Below are positions 23,952-32,031 of a DNA stretch of 44,059 nt, one piece after another. The notes below the pieces were generated by a model that was not told the origin of the DNA, did no database searches, and was given only the letters and a program-made list of their open reading frames with translations. The position numbers were made by a program, and so were the translations under genes. Each line of letters begins with the position of its first letter. Position 1 is the stretch's first letter. The stretch comes from Deltaproteobacteria bacterium (lineage in GTDB: Bacteria; Myxococcota_A; Polyangia; JAAYKL01): assembly GCA_029565915.1 (NCBI GenBank), contig JAKQNG010000039.1:1-44059 (forward strand), in the 5' to 3' direction.

Positions 23952-24419
23952 ATGAAAAAAAATGAATCTGCCGTCCCTGCCGGCCGAATCGGGATTGTGA
24001 CCAGGGGAAATGTGTCCGGGATCGATCCGCGGACCGTGAAAGCGCGTGCGCAGAAAGTGATGGACGCGCTCAGGGTTGCGGACTGTGAACTCTCCCTCGT
24101 CCTGTGCGACGACGCCTTCATCCGCGCGTTGAACCGGGATTACCGGGGAACGGATCGGCCCACGGATGTGCTGTCCTTTCCCCTCGGGGATTCCCATGTG
24201 CCGGAATTGCCCGGAATGCTGGGTGATGTCATCGTTTCCACTGAAACCGCTGCCCGCCAGGCCGCTGCCCGTGGACACAGCCTGCGCCGGGAAGTCACCA
24301 CCCTGCTCATCCACGGTATCCTGCACCTGCTCGGCCATACCCATGACACCGATGCGGATGAAGCAGAGATGGAACGGGCATCCCGGAAACTCCTGGCGCT
24401 GTTTCCCGACTGTGGATAA
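23952..24419 (+). CDS. ybeY: Endoribonuclease YbeY (rRNA maturation)
   Basis: This protein of 155 residues carries the metal site HGILHLLGHTH (H121, H125, H131; H-x3-H-x5-H). YbeY is a single-strand-specific endoribonuclease involved in 16S rRNA 3' end maturation and ribosome quality control. The central DVLSFP motif is also present. ATG 23952 has no clear Shine-Dalgarno, but GATAAG lies 8 nt upstream. A consensus DnaA-box-like TGTGGATAA overlaps its stop; see rejected items. Confidence 0.92.
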   Translation: MKKNESAVPAGRIGIVTRGNVSGIDPRTVKARAQKVMDALRVADCELSLVLCDDAFIRALNRDYRGTDRPTDVLSFPLGDSHVPELPGMLGDVIVSTETAARQAAARGHSLRREVTTLLIHGILHLLGHTHDTDADEAEMERASRKLLALFPDCG

Positions 24420-24734
24420 CTCGTTCCTGCGGTACTTCTGCCACAGTGGGTCAGAAGGTCCATTCCGCGGAGGCATGCCCCTGGCAATACATCCTCACCG
24501 GACGTTGAAACTATCATGATTCCAGTGGGTTGCAGACTTTCTGCCGACCGGGTCAGAACTGCCTCATGTGGTCGCGGCCCAACTGATTCTGCCGGAAATC
24601 CCTGTGGACAGAATGGGGATAAAGCGGGGAAACCGACGGGTAACTGGCTGGATTCATTGATGTCGCGATCCCGGTGATTTCCCCCGGCCGGCGAACGAAG
24701 GGAACATTGCGGTTGTCGGTATTTTGGTGCTAGA
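24420..24734. other. Non-coding gap with three TTCTG/CAGAA hairpins
   Basis: No gene is supported here. Three imperfect inverted repeats with TTCTG and CAGAA arms occur at 24436-24456, 24539-24558 and 24586-24614; the first two also share TTCTGCC...GGGTCAGAA. They may be RNA hairpins or protein-binding sites upstream of the sigma-factor operon. Confidence 0.5.
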
Positions 24735-24736
24735 GT
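24707..24736 (+). promoter_or_regulatory. Promoter of the ECF sigma operon
   Basis: TTGCGG, an 18-bp spacer, and TAGAGT preceded by TGC (extended -10). The -10 ends 10 nt before the ATG at 24747. Confidence 0.5.
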
Positions 24737-24746
24737 GCGCAATCAT

Positions 24747-25406
24747 ATGAATAAAGCCAACCCAGATTTGTCCATCTCAGAGACGGCCGGGGAGCGTGCG
24801 GACGACGAGCGGGAAATCGATTTTGACCTCGTCCGGCGCTGTCAGAAAGGCGACGAGATGGCATTCAGTCAACTGGTGCAGCGCTATCAGAAAAAAGTGT
24901 ACGTGGTGGCGCTCGGAATGCTGAAAAACCCGGACGACGCGATGGACGTGGCCCAGGAAGGGTTCGTAAAGGTGCACCGGTACATCGGGAATTTTCAGGG
25001 GACGAGCAGTTTCTACACCTGGCTGTATCGAATCGTCGTCAACCTGTGCATCGATCAGTTGCGCAGGAAGGGACGGTTTGCGGGGGATGAGTACGACGAG
25101 CGGGTCCACGGAGCGAAGACGGTGGGCGGAGGGCCCGGTGTGCTGTCTTCCGGGCTCGGCATGAATCCGTCGAAGAACCTGTCCCGCCGGGAGCTGGCGG
25201 ACCAGATGCGACAGGCCATCGACGAGCTGCCGCCTTACCACCGGGCGGTCATCCTGATGCGCGAGGTGGAAGGCATGTCCTACGCGGACATGGCGAAGGC
25301 GCTGAACATATCCAAGGGTACGGTGATGTCCAGACTTCACCATGCCCGCCAGAAGCTGCAACGATCTCTCCAGCCCTATGTGGATGGGGAATTGACGGTG
25401 GATTGA
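24747..25406 (+). CDS. ECF (RpoE-type) sigma factor
   Basis: This protein of 219 residues has a sigma region 2 (DLVRRCQKGDEMAFSQLVQRY, DAMDVAQEGFVKVHRYIGNFQG, FYTWLYRIVVNLCIDQLRR). A Gly/Lys-rich linker follows, then region 4 (LPPYHRAVILMREVEGMSYADMAKALNISKGTVMSRLHHARQKL). It directs RNA polymerase to stress or envelope genes. ATG 24747 was preferred to the GTG at 24735, which lies inside the -10 region. Its stop is 1 nt before the anti-sigma gene start, so the two are coupled. Confidence 0.93.
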   Translation: MNKANPDLSISETAGERADDEREIDFDLVRRCQKGDEMAFSQLVQRYQKKVYVVALGMLKNPDDAMDVAQEGFVKVHRYIGNFQGTSSFYTWLYRIVVNLCIDQLRRKGRFAGDEYDERVHGAKTVGGGPGVLSSGLGMNPSKNLSRRELADQMRQAIDELPPYHRAVILMREVEGMSYADMAKALNISKGTVMSRLHHARQKLQRSLQPYVDGELTVD

Positions 25407-25407
25407 C

Positions 25408-25947
25408 ATGGAACCATTGAGCGAAGACATCATCGGGCGGTACTACGACGGGGAGCTCAGTCCGGGACAGCGGGCCCACGTGGAAAAGGCGCTGATGGCA
25501 TCGGCAGATGCCCGCAGGGAGCTTTCGGCCAATGCCCGGATGAGCGAGGCCTTCCGGATTCTGGGCGAGGACAGCCTGGACGGGGTTTCGTTTGACGGCT
25601 TTGACAAGCGGGTGATGAATCTCGTGCAAAGCCGGGTGGAAAGGCCCGGTGCCGTGGAGCGGCTGCGGGTGTACCTGAAGGAGTTCTTCGATTACCGCAA
25701 GGTGGTGTGGATTCCGGCCGTGTCCGTTGTCGGAGCGGCATCGGCGGCCCTGCTGGCAATTGGACTCGCCGGCCATCCGTCGGTACCGACCATGCCCGGT
25801 GCAAAGGCGCCGGAAACCTGGCAGGCCTCCGCCGGAGAGCTGATATCCGAGGCGCGCATCGCGAACAGCGATGAAGTGCGCGGAACGCAATACCGCATTC
25901 TGACCGACAACGGCCGGAGCATTGCAGTGGTGTGGATCGATGACTGA
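25408..25947 (+). CDS. Membrane anti-sigma factor, apparently without a zinc site
   Basis: This protein of 179 residues has an N-terminal anti-sigma-like region (ISEDIIGRYYDGELSPGQRAHVEKALMASADARREL-type pattern), one transmembrane segment at about 101-121 (WIPAVSVVGAASAALLAIGLAG) and a short outer domain. The His-x3-Cys-x2-Cys of ZAS-type anti-sigma factors is absent; no cysteine occurs in the N-terminal part. It should hold the upstream sigma factor at the membrane, and its outer domain is where regulated proteolysis would act. It overlaps the next gene by 8 nt. Confidence 0.78.
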   Translation: MEPLSEDIIGRYYDGELSPGQRAHVEKALMASADARRELSANARMSEAFRILGEDSLDGVSFDGFDKRVMNLVQSRVERPGAVERLRVYLKEFFDYRKVVWIPAVSVVGAASAALLAIGLAGHPSVPTMPGAKAPETWQASAGELISEARIANSDEVRGTQYRILTDNGRSIAVVWIDD

Positions 25948-26425
25948 CACAAACGGAAGAATCGGATCAGGGACCTGGCGGTGGCTGGCAGCGGCACTGG
26001 TGGCGGTTGCCTTCATGGCCGCGGGCAACGGTCGCGCGGAGGCGGCGGAGCGGGTGATCTGCCGGGTATTGACCGTGGAGGCGTCTCCGGCGGAAGGCGG
26101 CGTGGACAAGGCGCTGCTGCCCTACGCGGAGGTATTTGCGAAACCGCCCTTTGACGGGTTTCATTCCTTCCGGCTGGTGCACGAAAAAAAGTATGAACTC
26201 TCGCTCGGGACGGACGGCGAACTGGAACTCCCCGGCGAACTGAAGGGAACGCTGCAGTTCAACGGACGCGAAGGAAAGGCCCTGAAGCTGACCCTGAACC
26301 TCACCCGCCCGGATGGTCGCCAGGTGGTGGTCGAAGGGAAATCCTCATCGGGAACTCCGTTTATCGCGGCGGGCCTGCGGAGCGGGACGGGTCGATGGGT
26401 GATTGCGGTCGAGTGCCGCGATTGA
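25940..26425 (+). CDS. Exported beta-rich protein of unknown function
   Basis: This protein of 161 residues has a signal peptide (AAALVAVAFMAAGNGRAEA, cleaved probably after AEA) and a beta-rich body of about 130 residues. Alternating polar and hydrophobic stretches (ELELPGELKGTLQFNGREGKALKLTLNLTRPDG) fit a soluble periplasmic or secreted domain. No family was recognised. It lies between an anti-sigma factor and a beta-barrel protein in one coupled run, so it may be a signal or target of this sigma system. Confidence 0.65.
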   Translation: MTDTNGRIGSGTWRWLAAALVAVAFMAAGNGRAEAAERVICRVLTVEASPAEGGVDKALLPYAEVFAKPPFDGFHSFRLVHEKKYELSLGTDGELELPGELKGTLQFNGREGKALKLTLNLTRPDGRQVVVEGKSSSGTPFIAAGLRSGTGRWVIAVECRD

Positions 26426-26447
26426 CGGGCGTGACGGGAGCCCCTCC

Positions 26448-27788
26448 TTGCCCGTGAACAGTGAAATTTCTTACAGAGTTGCTGTGGGCGCCGGCCTGCT
26501 GTGCAGCCTCCTCATTGCACGGTCGCTCTTCGCGGGCGAGCCTTCCGGGACCGACGACTTTTCATTCTATTCCCGTTTCGACACCGGTATCGGCGGAGTG
26601 GACGAGGACCTGTTTGTCCTTCTGCTTGCGGAGCAGGGGTTCCGTCTGCGCCATCTGACACTCTCATTGTCGGGACCGTTCCGGCTGCGCGTCCTGGACA
26701 ACGCGCCGGATGACGCGCGGGTGCTGCGGGAGCAGGATTTCGACGAACCCTCCGACTGGGCGCGCATTCTGCGGGCCGTGGACTACCGCCGCGAATGGGA
26801 GGACGCTGTCGCGCTGATTCACCTGGGGGAGTTGAATGATGTGCAAATCGGGCACGGCACGGTGGTCAGTCATTACTTCAATTCAATGGACATGGACCAC
26901 TATCAGGGCGGTGCGTTGCTGTCCGTGGACGTCCGCGGCAACGGCCTCGAGTTCTTCATGCAGGACGTGGTGGCGCCGGCCATCATCGGCGGAAGGGCGC
27001 ACGTGGCGCCGTTCTCCTTCTTTTCGCAGTCCCCGTGGGGGCGTCGTTTTCAGGTGGCCCTTTCCCTGTTGACGGATACGGGGGTTCCTCACCGGACCAT
27101 GGTGGACGGCCGGCGGTTCATCCTCATCGCGGGTGGTGATGCGGGACTGCTGCTGGTCGATCAACAGCGGTTTTCCCTGGAGGCCCGGGTGGATGTGCTG
27201 GGCTGCGACGGCAGCGCGGGAGTCCATGGAGGACTGGCCGCCGGCGCGACGTTGTCGCAGGAGCGGGAGCTGACCCTGCAGGTCAGTGGCGAGTACCGCT
27301 ATGCGGGGGAAGATTACTATCCGGCCCTGATCAATCCCTTCTACGACCGCAACCGCCGTTCCTTCAGCCGGGATCCGGTGACCGGGCTGCGCAACACGTT
27401 TGCGGAACACCTGGCGAATACCGCTATCGAAGGGTCGGACAGCCACGGGTTCGCGGTGGATCTGTCCCTGCAGATGGCGGATCGGTTCCGTATCGGTGCG
27501 CGGTATGATTTTCAGAGTGACCACCGACCCCACTGGCTGCTGTTCAAGATGGAGCTGGCACCCGTGCAGCGCTTTTCCCTGCGGGCATTCTTTGCCGGTC
27601 AGGACATTGCCGGCGGGGCGGGCATCTTTTCGTCAGAATCCCTTGTCGGGTTGTCCCTCCACGTGGAACTGATCGGACCGCTTCGCGCGTTTACCGAAGT
27701 TGTGCGTCGACACCGTCGGGTGGGCGACGGGCCTGCGCGAACCGCCAACGAGATTTCGGGCGGCGTGGGGCTGGTTTTTTCCTACTAA
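26448..27788 (+). CDS. Outer-membrane beta-barrel-like protein
   Basis: This protein of about 446 residues has a signal peptide (VAVGAGLLCSLLIARSLFAG). Many amphipathic beta-hairpin stretches follow (FSFYSRFDTGIGG, LSGPFRLRVLD, DRFRIGARYDFQSDH, GLSLHVELIG) and the chain ends in an aromatic (FSY), as in porin-like barrels. GGGAG lies 7 nt before TTG 26448; GTG 26454 is the alternative start. No family was named. Fourth in the sigma-factor operon, it suggests the sigma regulon watches the outer membrane; that is inference. Confidence 0.65.
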   Translation: MPVNSEISYRVAVGAGLLCSLLIARSLFAGEPSGTDDFSFYSRFDTGIGGVDEDLFVLLLAEQGFRLRHLTLSLSGPFRLRVLDNAPDDARVLREQDFDEPSDWARILRAVDYRREWEDAVALIHLGELNDVQIGHGTVVSHYFNSMDMDHYQGGALLSVDVRGNGLEFFMQDVVAPAIIGGRAHVAPFSFFSQSPWGRRFQVALSLLTDTGVPHRTMVDGRRFILIAGGDAGLLLVDQQRFSLEARVDVLGCDGSAGVHGGLAAGATLSQERELTLQVSGEYRYAGEDYYPALINPFYDRNRRSFSRDPVTGLRNTFAEHLANTAIEGSDSHGFAVDLSLQMADRFRIGARYDFQSDHRPHWLLFKMELAPVQRFSLRAFFAGQDIAGGAGIFSSESLVGLSLHVELIGPLRAFTEVVRRHRRVGDGPARTANEISGGVGLVFSY

Positions 27789-27865
27789 CGGCTAGGCGAT
27801 TGCCCCGATTTCCATATAATCGCGCGTGAAATGACATCATGTCAGTGAACGAACGGGAGGACATC

Positions 27866-29209
27866 ATGAGAAATGGTTGGATTACGCTGTCTGCTTCGCT
27901 GTTTGTCGCCATCCTGGGAGGGTGTGCAGGGGAAAAGCCGGCACCGGTGAAAGTGGACGTGTGCGGGCCCCTGGTGGAGAAGCTGGCCCAGGAAGACATG
28001 AAGGCCGTGGACGGCGTGATGGCGGAGCTGTTGCAGAAGAAAGGGGAATGCCTCGACGCGGTGAAGAAGGCAGTGGGGCACTCCAGCGTGCAGGTGCGGA
28101 CCAGAGCCGCGGAGCTGCTGGGGCGCGTCGGCGATCCGGCGGGGCTGGATGCGCTGGCGACGGCCATGAAGGACGAGGATCCGAAAGTGCGCGCGGCGGC
28201 GGCGGATGCGATGAAGAAGTTCACGTTCGCGCAGGTTTCCGGGGTGGTGGAGCAGTTGCTGGGGGCAGAGGATTTCAAGGTCCGCGTCGTGACGGTGGGT
28301 GTACTGAAGGAGCTCAACGATCCGGCCAGCATTCCGCTGCTCATCAAGGCCCTGTCCGACAAACATGGCGGCGTGCGCAACGCCGTCTATGAAGTCATCG
28401 CCGGCATCGGTCCGGCAGGGGTGGCGGGGTTGCTCAAGGAATATGAGTCCACCACGTCCGAGGCGGACCGTCGCATGTTGATTGTGGCCCTGGGGCGTAC
28501 GAAGGACACGGCAGTCGTGGACACCCTGGTGAAAGTGCTGCAGGGAGAGGAAATCCGCCTGCGCAATGCGGCCGCCTGTGCCATGTCCGACATCAAGGAT
28601 CCGCGGACGGTGGAACCCCTGCTGGCGGCGGTGCAGGACGCCAACGCGCCGGTCCGGGCCTGCGCGGCCAAGGCCCTCGGCACCCAGGGCGATCCCCGGG
28701 CCGTGCCTCTGTTGATCAACCTGCTGCAGAAGGACACCTTCGACCACGTCAAGGCCATGGCTGCCTATGCCCTGGGCAAGCTGGCGGACGATCGGGCCAT
28801 GGCAGTCCTGATCAAGGGACTGAAGGATGATGCCCGGTCCGTGCGATATCACTGCGTGGCGGCCCTGTCCAACTATGCAAAACCCAACGTGGTGGCGCCC
28901 CTGGCGGCCATGCTGGCGGATGAGGAAGTCCGGGCCCATGCGGTGGCATCCCTGGTGAAGCTGGGCCCTCTGTCCACTGCGGCGATGGTCAAGTCCCTCA
29001 AGAACCCGGACGCGGCCGTCGCGGCTGCATCGGCAACCGTTCTCGGTCGGATCGGGGACCGGACAGCGGTGAAATCCCTGGTGGGCGCCCTGTCGCGGAC
29101 AGAGACGAATGTGCAGCAGCAGGTGTCCACCGCCCTGCGCATGCTGACGGGCCAGAATTTCGGCATGGACGCGGCTGCCTGGACCAACTGGCTCAAGGAC
29201 AACGCCTGA
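27866..29209 (+). CDS. HEAT-repeat lipoprotein
   Basis: This protein of 447 residues has a lipobox at C20 (AILGGC) and a body of tandem HEAT/PBS-type helical repeats: units of about 30 residues with a DPRAVxPLI or VRxxAAxAL pattern, for example VRTRAAELLGRVGDPAGLDALATAM and VRACAAKALGTQGDPRAVPLLINLL. Such superhelical scaffolds bind proteins; here the location is the periplasm or outer membrane. A TATAAT box at 27815 and GGGAGG before ATG 27866 fix the start. Unlike neighbouring lipoproteins it has no acidic spacer repeat. Confidence 0.85.
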   Translation: MRNGWITLSASLFVAILGGCAGEKPAPVKVDVCGPLVEKLAQEDMKAVDGVMAELLQKKGECLDAVKKAVGHSSVQVRTRAAELLGRVGDPAGLDALATAMKDEDPKVRAAAADAMKKFTFAQVSGVVEQLLGAEDFKVRVVTVGVLKELNDPASIPLLIKALSDKHGGVRNAVYEVIAGIGPAGVAGLLKEYESTTSEADRRMLIVALGRTKDTAVVDTLVKVLQGEEIRLRNAAACAMSDIKDPRTVEPLLAAVQDANAPVRACAAKALGTQGDPRAVPLLINLLQKDTFDHVKAMAAYALGKLADDRAMAVLIKGLKDDARSVRYHCVAALSNYAKPNVVAPLAAMLADEEVRAHAVASLVKLGPLSTAAMVKSLKNPDAAVAAASATVLGRIGDRTAVKSLVGALSRTETNVQQQVSTALRMLTGQNFGMDAAAWTNWLKDNA

Positions 29210-29390
29210 TTCCGGTTTCTGCCCCTTCCTTTTCATCCTGACGATTCGTTCTGGTTTTGTCGCATTTTTTCAGTTCTGCCGCATCTCGTGGTGTTTTTTG
29301 GCCTGCGGTGCGGGAAAACCCACCCTTTTGCTCCCGCGCGCGACACATATTTCCGGACAGACGTTTTCGACTGACAAAGGAGATTGACCA

Positions 29391-30797
29391 ATGCGCATTA
29401 CTTCTGTTGCCCTGCTGCTCCTCTTTGTTGCCCTGCTGCCTGCATGCCGCTCCAACGTCCCCGCCGCTTCGGACCGGGACGATGACGGGGACTCCTCCGG
29501 GGACAGCGACAGCGATTCCGACAGTGACAGCGATTCCGACAGCGACAGCGATGCCGACAGTGACAGCGATTCCGACAGTGACAGCGATTCCGACAGCGAC
29601 AGCGATGCCGACAGCGACAGCGATGCCGACAGCGATTCCGATTCCGATTCCGATTCCGATTCCGATTCCGATGTGTCGCCATCGCCGGTCCGCATCCAGG
29701 TGGAGTGTTCCCACGGCACCACCCGGGGTAACTGCAACAGCACCTTCACCGGCGCCCAGACCGGAACGGAACTGGAAAACGGGGACACCACCATCGGGTA
29801 CATCGAACACGGGGACACCATGTCGTTCCATTCGGTGGATTTTACCGGCCATGACACCCTGACCGTCCGCTATGCCAAGGAGCCTTCAGGGGGATCGCTG
29901 GAGGTGCGTCTCGACTCTGCGGGAGGCGCCCTCGCCGGAACCCTGACGCCATCTCCGTCGGGCGGCTGGAGTTCCTGGCAGGAAGTCGACATCGACATCA
30001 ACGCCACCGGCGTGCACACGCTGGTGCTCGTTGCCAGCTTTTCGTCGAACACGACTCTGGGCATCCTGAACCTCGACTGGGTCGAGCTGTCGGACGGGGG
30101 AACGGTCTGTACGAACTGCGGCGAGGATACGGAAGAAGAGGACACGGAAGACGACCCGGTCATCCCGGATCTCGATCCCATTGTGGACGGTCCCATTGCC
30201 GCCACGACCCGCTACTGGGACTGCTGCAAGCCTCACTGCGGCTGGCACAGCAACATGAGGCAGTGCGACATCAACAACAATTTTCTGTCTTCGGGTCGCA
30301 ATGATGCCAGCGGCTGCAACGGCGGGCCGGTGTACCAGTGCTGGGACTATTCGCCCATTGAGGTCAGCGACAACCTCTCCTACGGATGGGCCGCCTTCAA
30401 TAACGCGGACGCCGCCTGCGGCGACTGCTACCAGCTCGATTTCAAGAGCGGGCCGGTTTCCGGCAAGCAGATGGTGGTGCAGGTCATCAACATCGGCGAC
30501 GGTGGCACCAATGCCTTCGACCTGCTGATTCCCGGCGGCGGCGTCGGGCAGTTCAACGGCTGTTCCACCCAGTGGGGAAATCCGCCCCTCGGTGCGACCT
30601 ACGGTGGATTCTACACCACGTGCAGCGGTGACCGGACATGCATCCACAACATGTGCCAGGCGGCCTTCGGCAGCAAGACCCTGCTCATGGAGGGATGTGA
30701 CTGGTTCCTCGGCTGGTTTGAGAATTCCAACAACCCCAGTGTCATGTATAAAAAAATCTCCTGTCCGGCGGGGATCACGCAGGTATCCGGCATCTGA
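29391..30797 (+). CDS. GH45 endoglucanase-type lipoprotein with CBM6
   Basis: This 468-residue lipoprotein has a lipobox LLPAC (cysteine 19) and an SD-rich spacer (about 36-94). A CBM6-like domain at about 96-240 (IQVECSHG...[11 protein letters not shown], ending LNLDWVEL) precedes an acidic linker and a GH45 domain from about 265. GH45 hallmarks are the [14 protein letters not shown] signature with the nucleophile-side Asp, and [16 protein letters not shown], which carries the second catalytic Asp. The Cys-rich fold suggests several disulfides. The likely role is cleavage of beta-1,4-glucans such as cellulose at the cell surface; CBM6 may target xylan or beta-glucan. AAGGAG precedes the ATG. 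Confidence 0.9.
   Translation: MRITSVALLLLFVALLPACRSNVPAASDRDDDGDSSGDSDSDSDSDSDSDSDSDADSDSDSDSDSDSDSDSDADSDSDADSDSDSDSDSDSDSDVSPSPVRIQVECSHGTTRGNCNSTFTGAQTGTELENGDTTIGYIEHGDTMSFHSVDFTGHDTLTVRYAKEPSGGSLEVRLDSAGGALAGTLTPSPSGGWSSWQEVDIDINATGVHTLVLVASFSSNTTLGILNLDWVELSDGGTVCTNCGEDTEEEDTEDDPVIPDLDPIVDGPIAATTRYWDCCKPHCGWHSNMRQCDINNNFLSSGRNDASGCNGGPVYQCWDYSPIEVSDNLSYGWAAFNNADAACGDCYQLDFKSGPVSGKQMVVQVINIGDGGTNAFDLLIPGGGVGQFNGCSTQWGNPPLGATYGGFYTTCSGDRTCIHNMCQAAFGSKTLLMEGCDWFLGWFENSNNPSVMYKKISCPAGITQVSGI
29498..29671. repeat. Asp-Ser coding repeat in the GH45 lipoprotein
   Basis: Alternating GACAGCGAT, TCCGACAGT and, at the end, GATTCC units encode a (DS)n tract with a few Ala. The GATTCC run near 29632-29670 is close to a pure 6-bp repeat, so length change is plausible. 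Confidence 0.85.
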
Positions 30798-30799
30798 TA

Positions 30800-30808
30800 T
30801 GCTACAGT
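30800..30808 (+). promoter_or_regulatory. Extended -10 next to the TPR gene start
   Basis: TGC followed by TACAGT ends 6 nt before the ATG at 30815. No good -35 is visible. Confidence 0.4.
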
Positions 30809-30814
30809 CGGGCA

Positions 30815-31294
30815 ATGGACACCCGCAATCAGATGGCGGAGCGCTACAACCGGGCCCGGGAACTCGCGGAAAACAGAAAATTTGACGATGCGGCCGCGCT
30901 TCTTGAGGAGGTGCTCGCGGTGGATGCAGATTCCCTGCGGGCGCTGGACCTGCTGGGGTATGTGGAGTACTTCCGCGGTTTTCCCGACCGAGGGGAGAAC
31001 TGCTGTCGCAGGGCCCTCGCCATTGACCCGGACCATGTCTATGCGCTGAAGGGCCTCGGCCTGTGCCTGGCCGCACAGGGTCAGGTGGACGAAGGGGTGC
31101 GCAGCCTGGAGCGGGCCATTGCCCTCAACCCCGCCTGGCCCGATGCCCGATGGGATCTGGCCGTGGTGCTCATCCGGGCCAATCGCCCCATGGCCGCCAT
31201 CGAAGTGCTCCGGCGTGCCGCCATGGACATCCCCCACATGATGGAGCGCTTCACCCGGCTGATGCAGCAGGCGCAGGCGAAGTTGAAATCGTAA
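30815..31294 (+). CDS. TPR-repeat protein
   Basis: This protein of 159 residues is made almost entirely of TPR helix pairs: RYNRARELAENRKFDDAAALLEEVLAVDADSLRALDLLGYVEYFRG, then two further units ending in ALNPAWPDARWDLAVVLIRANRPMAAIEVLRRA. No signal peptide or membrane segment is present, so it is cytoplasmic. The gene starts 17 nt after the GH45 stop with its own -10-like element. Partner unknown. Confidence 0.8.
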   Translation: MDTRNQMAERYNRARELAENRKFDDAAALLEEVLAVDADSLRALDLLGYVEYFRGFPDRGENCCRRALAIDPDHVYALKGLGLCLAAQGQVDEGVRSLERAIALNPAWPDARWDLAVVLIRANRPMAAIEVLRRAAMDIPHMMERFTRLMQQAQAKLKS

Positions 31295-31386
31295 AAGTTG
31301 CTTGTTTTCGGCGGTTGGTTCTTCTTTAATTACAGCAGGTTGCCTGTCTTCTCAGGCAGGCGGGCAGGAGCGGTCGGACACAAGCG

Positions 31387-32010
31387 ATGAATGTGGCAAA
31401 GGAAGAGCGCCGAGCAATGACACCGGAACAGGAAATGGCACTGCCCACCGTCATCATCGACATGCCGGAGTTCTACGCGGGGCAGCGGCGACGGAAACTG
31501 GTGCGCGTGGTCTGGGTGGTGTTTTCCAGTGTCATCTTCCTGCTTCTCCTCGTTCTTCTCGCTGCGCAATTCTTTTTTGGCGGCGCGCGGCACCTGATTG
31601 CGGAAGATGTCATCCTCACGGTCCGGATTGAACCGGCGGACACGAGGGCAGTGGTCACGGTGGACGGGGTCCGGCTGTCGGGAAATCCGCCCTACCTGAT
31701 CCTCCCGCCGTCCGATGCGTATCACACGGTCACTGTCGAGGTGGCCGGCTTCGATCCGGTGACGCGTGACGTGGTGATCGATTCGTCCGAGCTGATGACT
31801 GTCGTTTTGAAGCCCGTGGCCAGCCCCGTTGCCCGGCGCGCTGAAGCAGTGCCTCCGCCGACGGATGCGGAGGTTTCTCCGGCCGCGACGCCCGTGGAAA
31901 TCCTCCCGGCGCCGGTGGCCATTCCCCCGTCACCCGCTGCGACGAGGCCCATCATGCGGAAGTCCGCGATGCCCGCGCCCGTGGAACCGACTACGGATAA
32001 TCCCTATTAA
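31387..32010 (+). CDS. Single-pass membrane protein with PEGA domain
   Basis: This protein of 207 residues has an N-terminal cytoplasmic region, a transmembrane segment at about 41-63 (VVWVVFSSVIFLLLLVLLAAQFFF) and a PEGA-like domain (IEPADTRAVVTVDGVRLSGNPPYLILPPSDAYHTVTVEVAGFDPVTRDVVI). A Pro/Ala-rich tail follows. PEGA domains occur in surface proteins and in extracellular parts of kinases, commonly in myxobacteria. ATG 31417 is an alternative start. It converges on the kinase gene. Confidence 0.72.
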   Translation: MNVAKEERRAMTPEQEMALPTVIIDMPEFYAGQRRRKLVRVVWVVFSSVIFLLLLVLLAAQFFFGGARHLIAEDVILTVRIEPADTRAVVTVDGVRLSGNPPYLILPPSDAYHTVTVEVAGFDPVTRDVVIDSSELMTVVLKPVASPVARRAEAVPPPTDAEVSPAATPVEILPAPVAIPPSPAATRPIMRKSAMPAPVEPTTDNPY

Positions 32011-32031
32011 TTGGCGGAATCGGGGCCTTCG

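Noticed and set aside
24411-24419. Consensus-like DnaA box TGTGGATAA
   Set aside because: A single perfect box overlapping the ybeY stop, with only one weak relative (24603); no box cluster or AT-rich unwinding region, so no origin is claimed.
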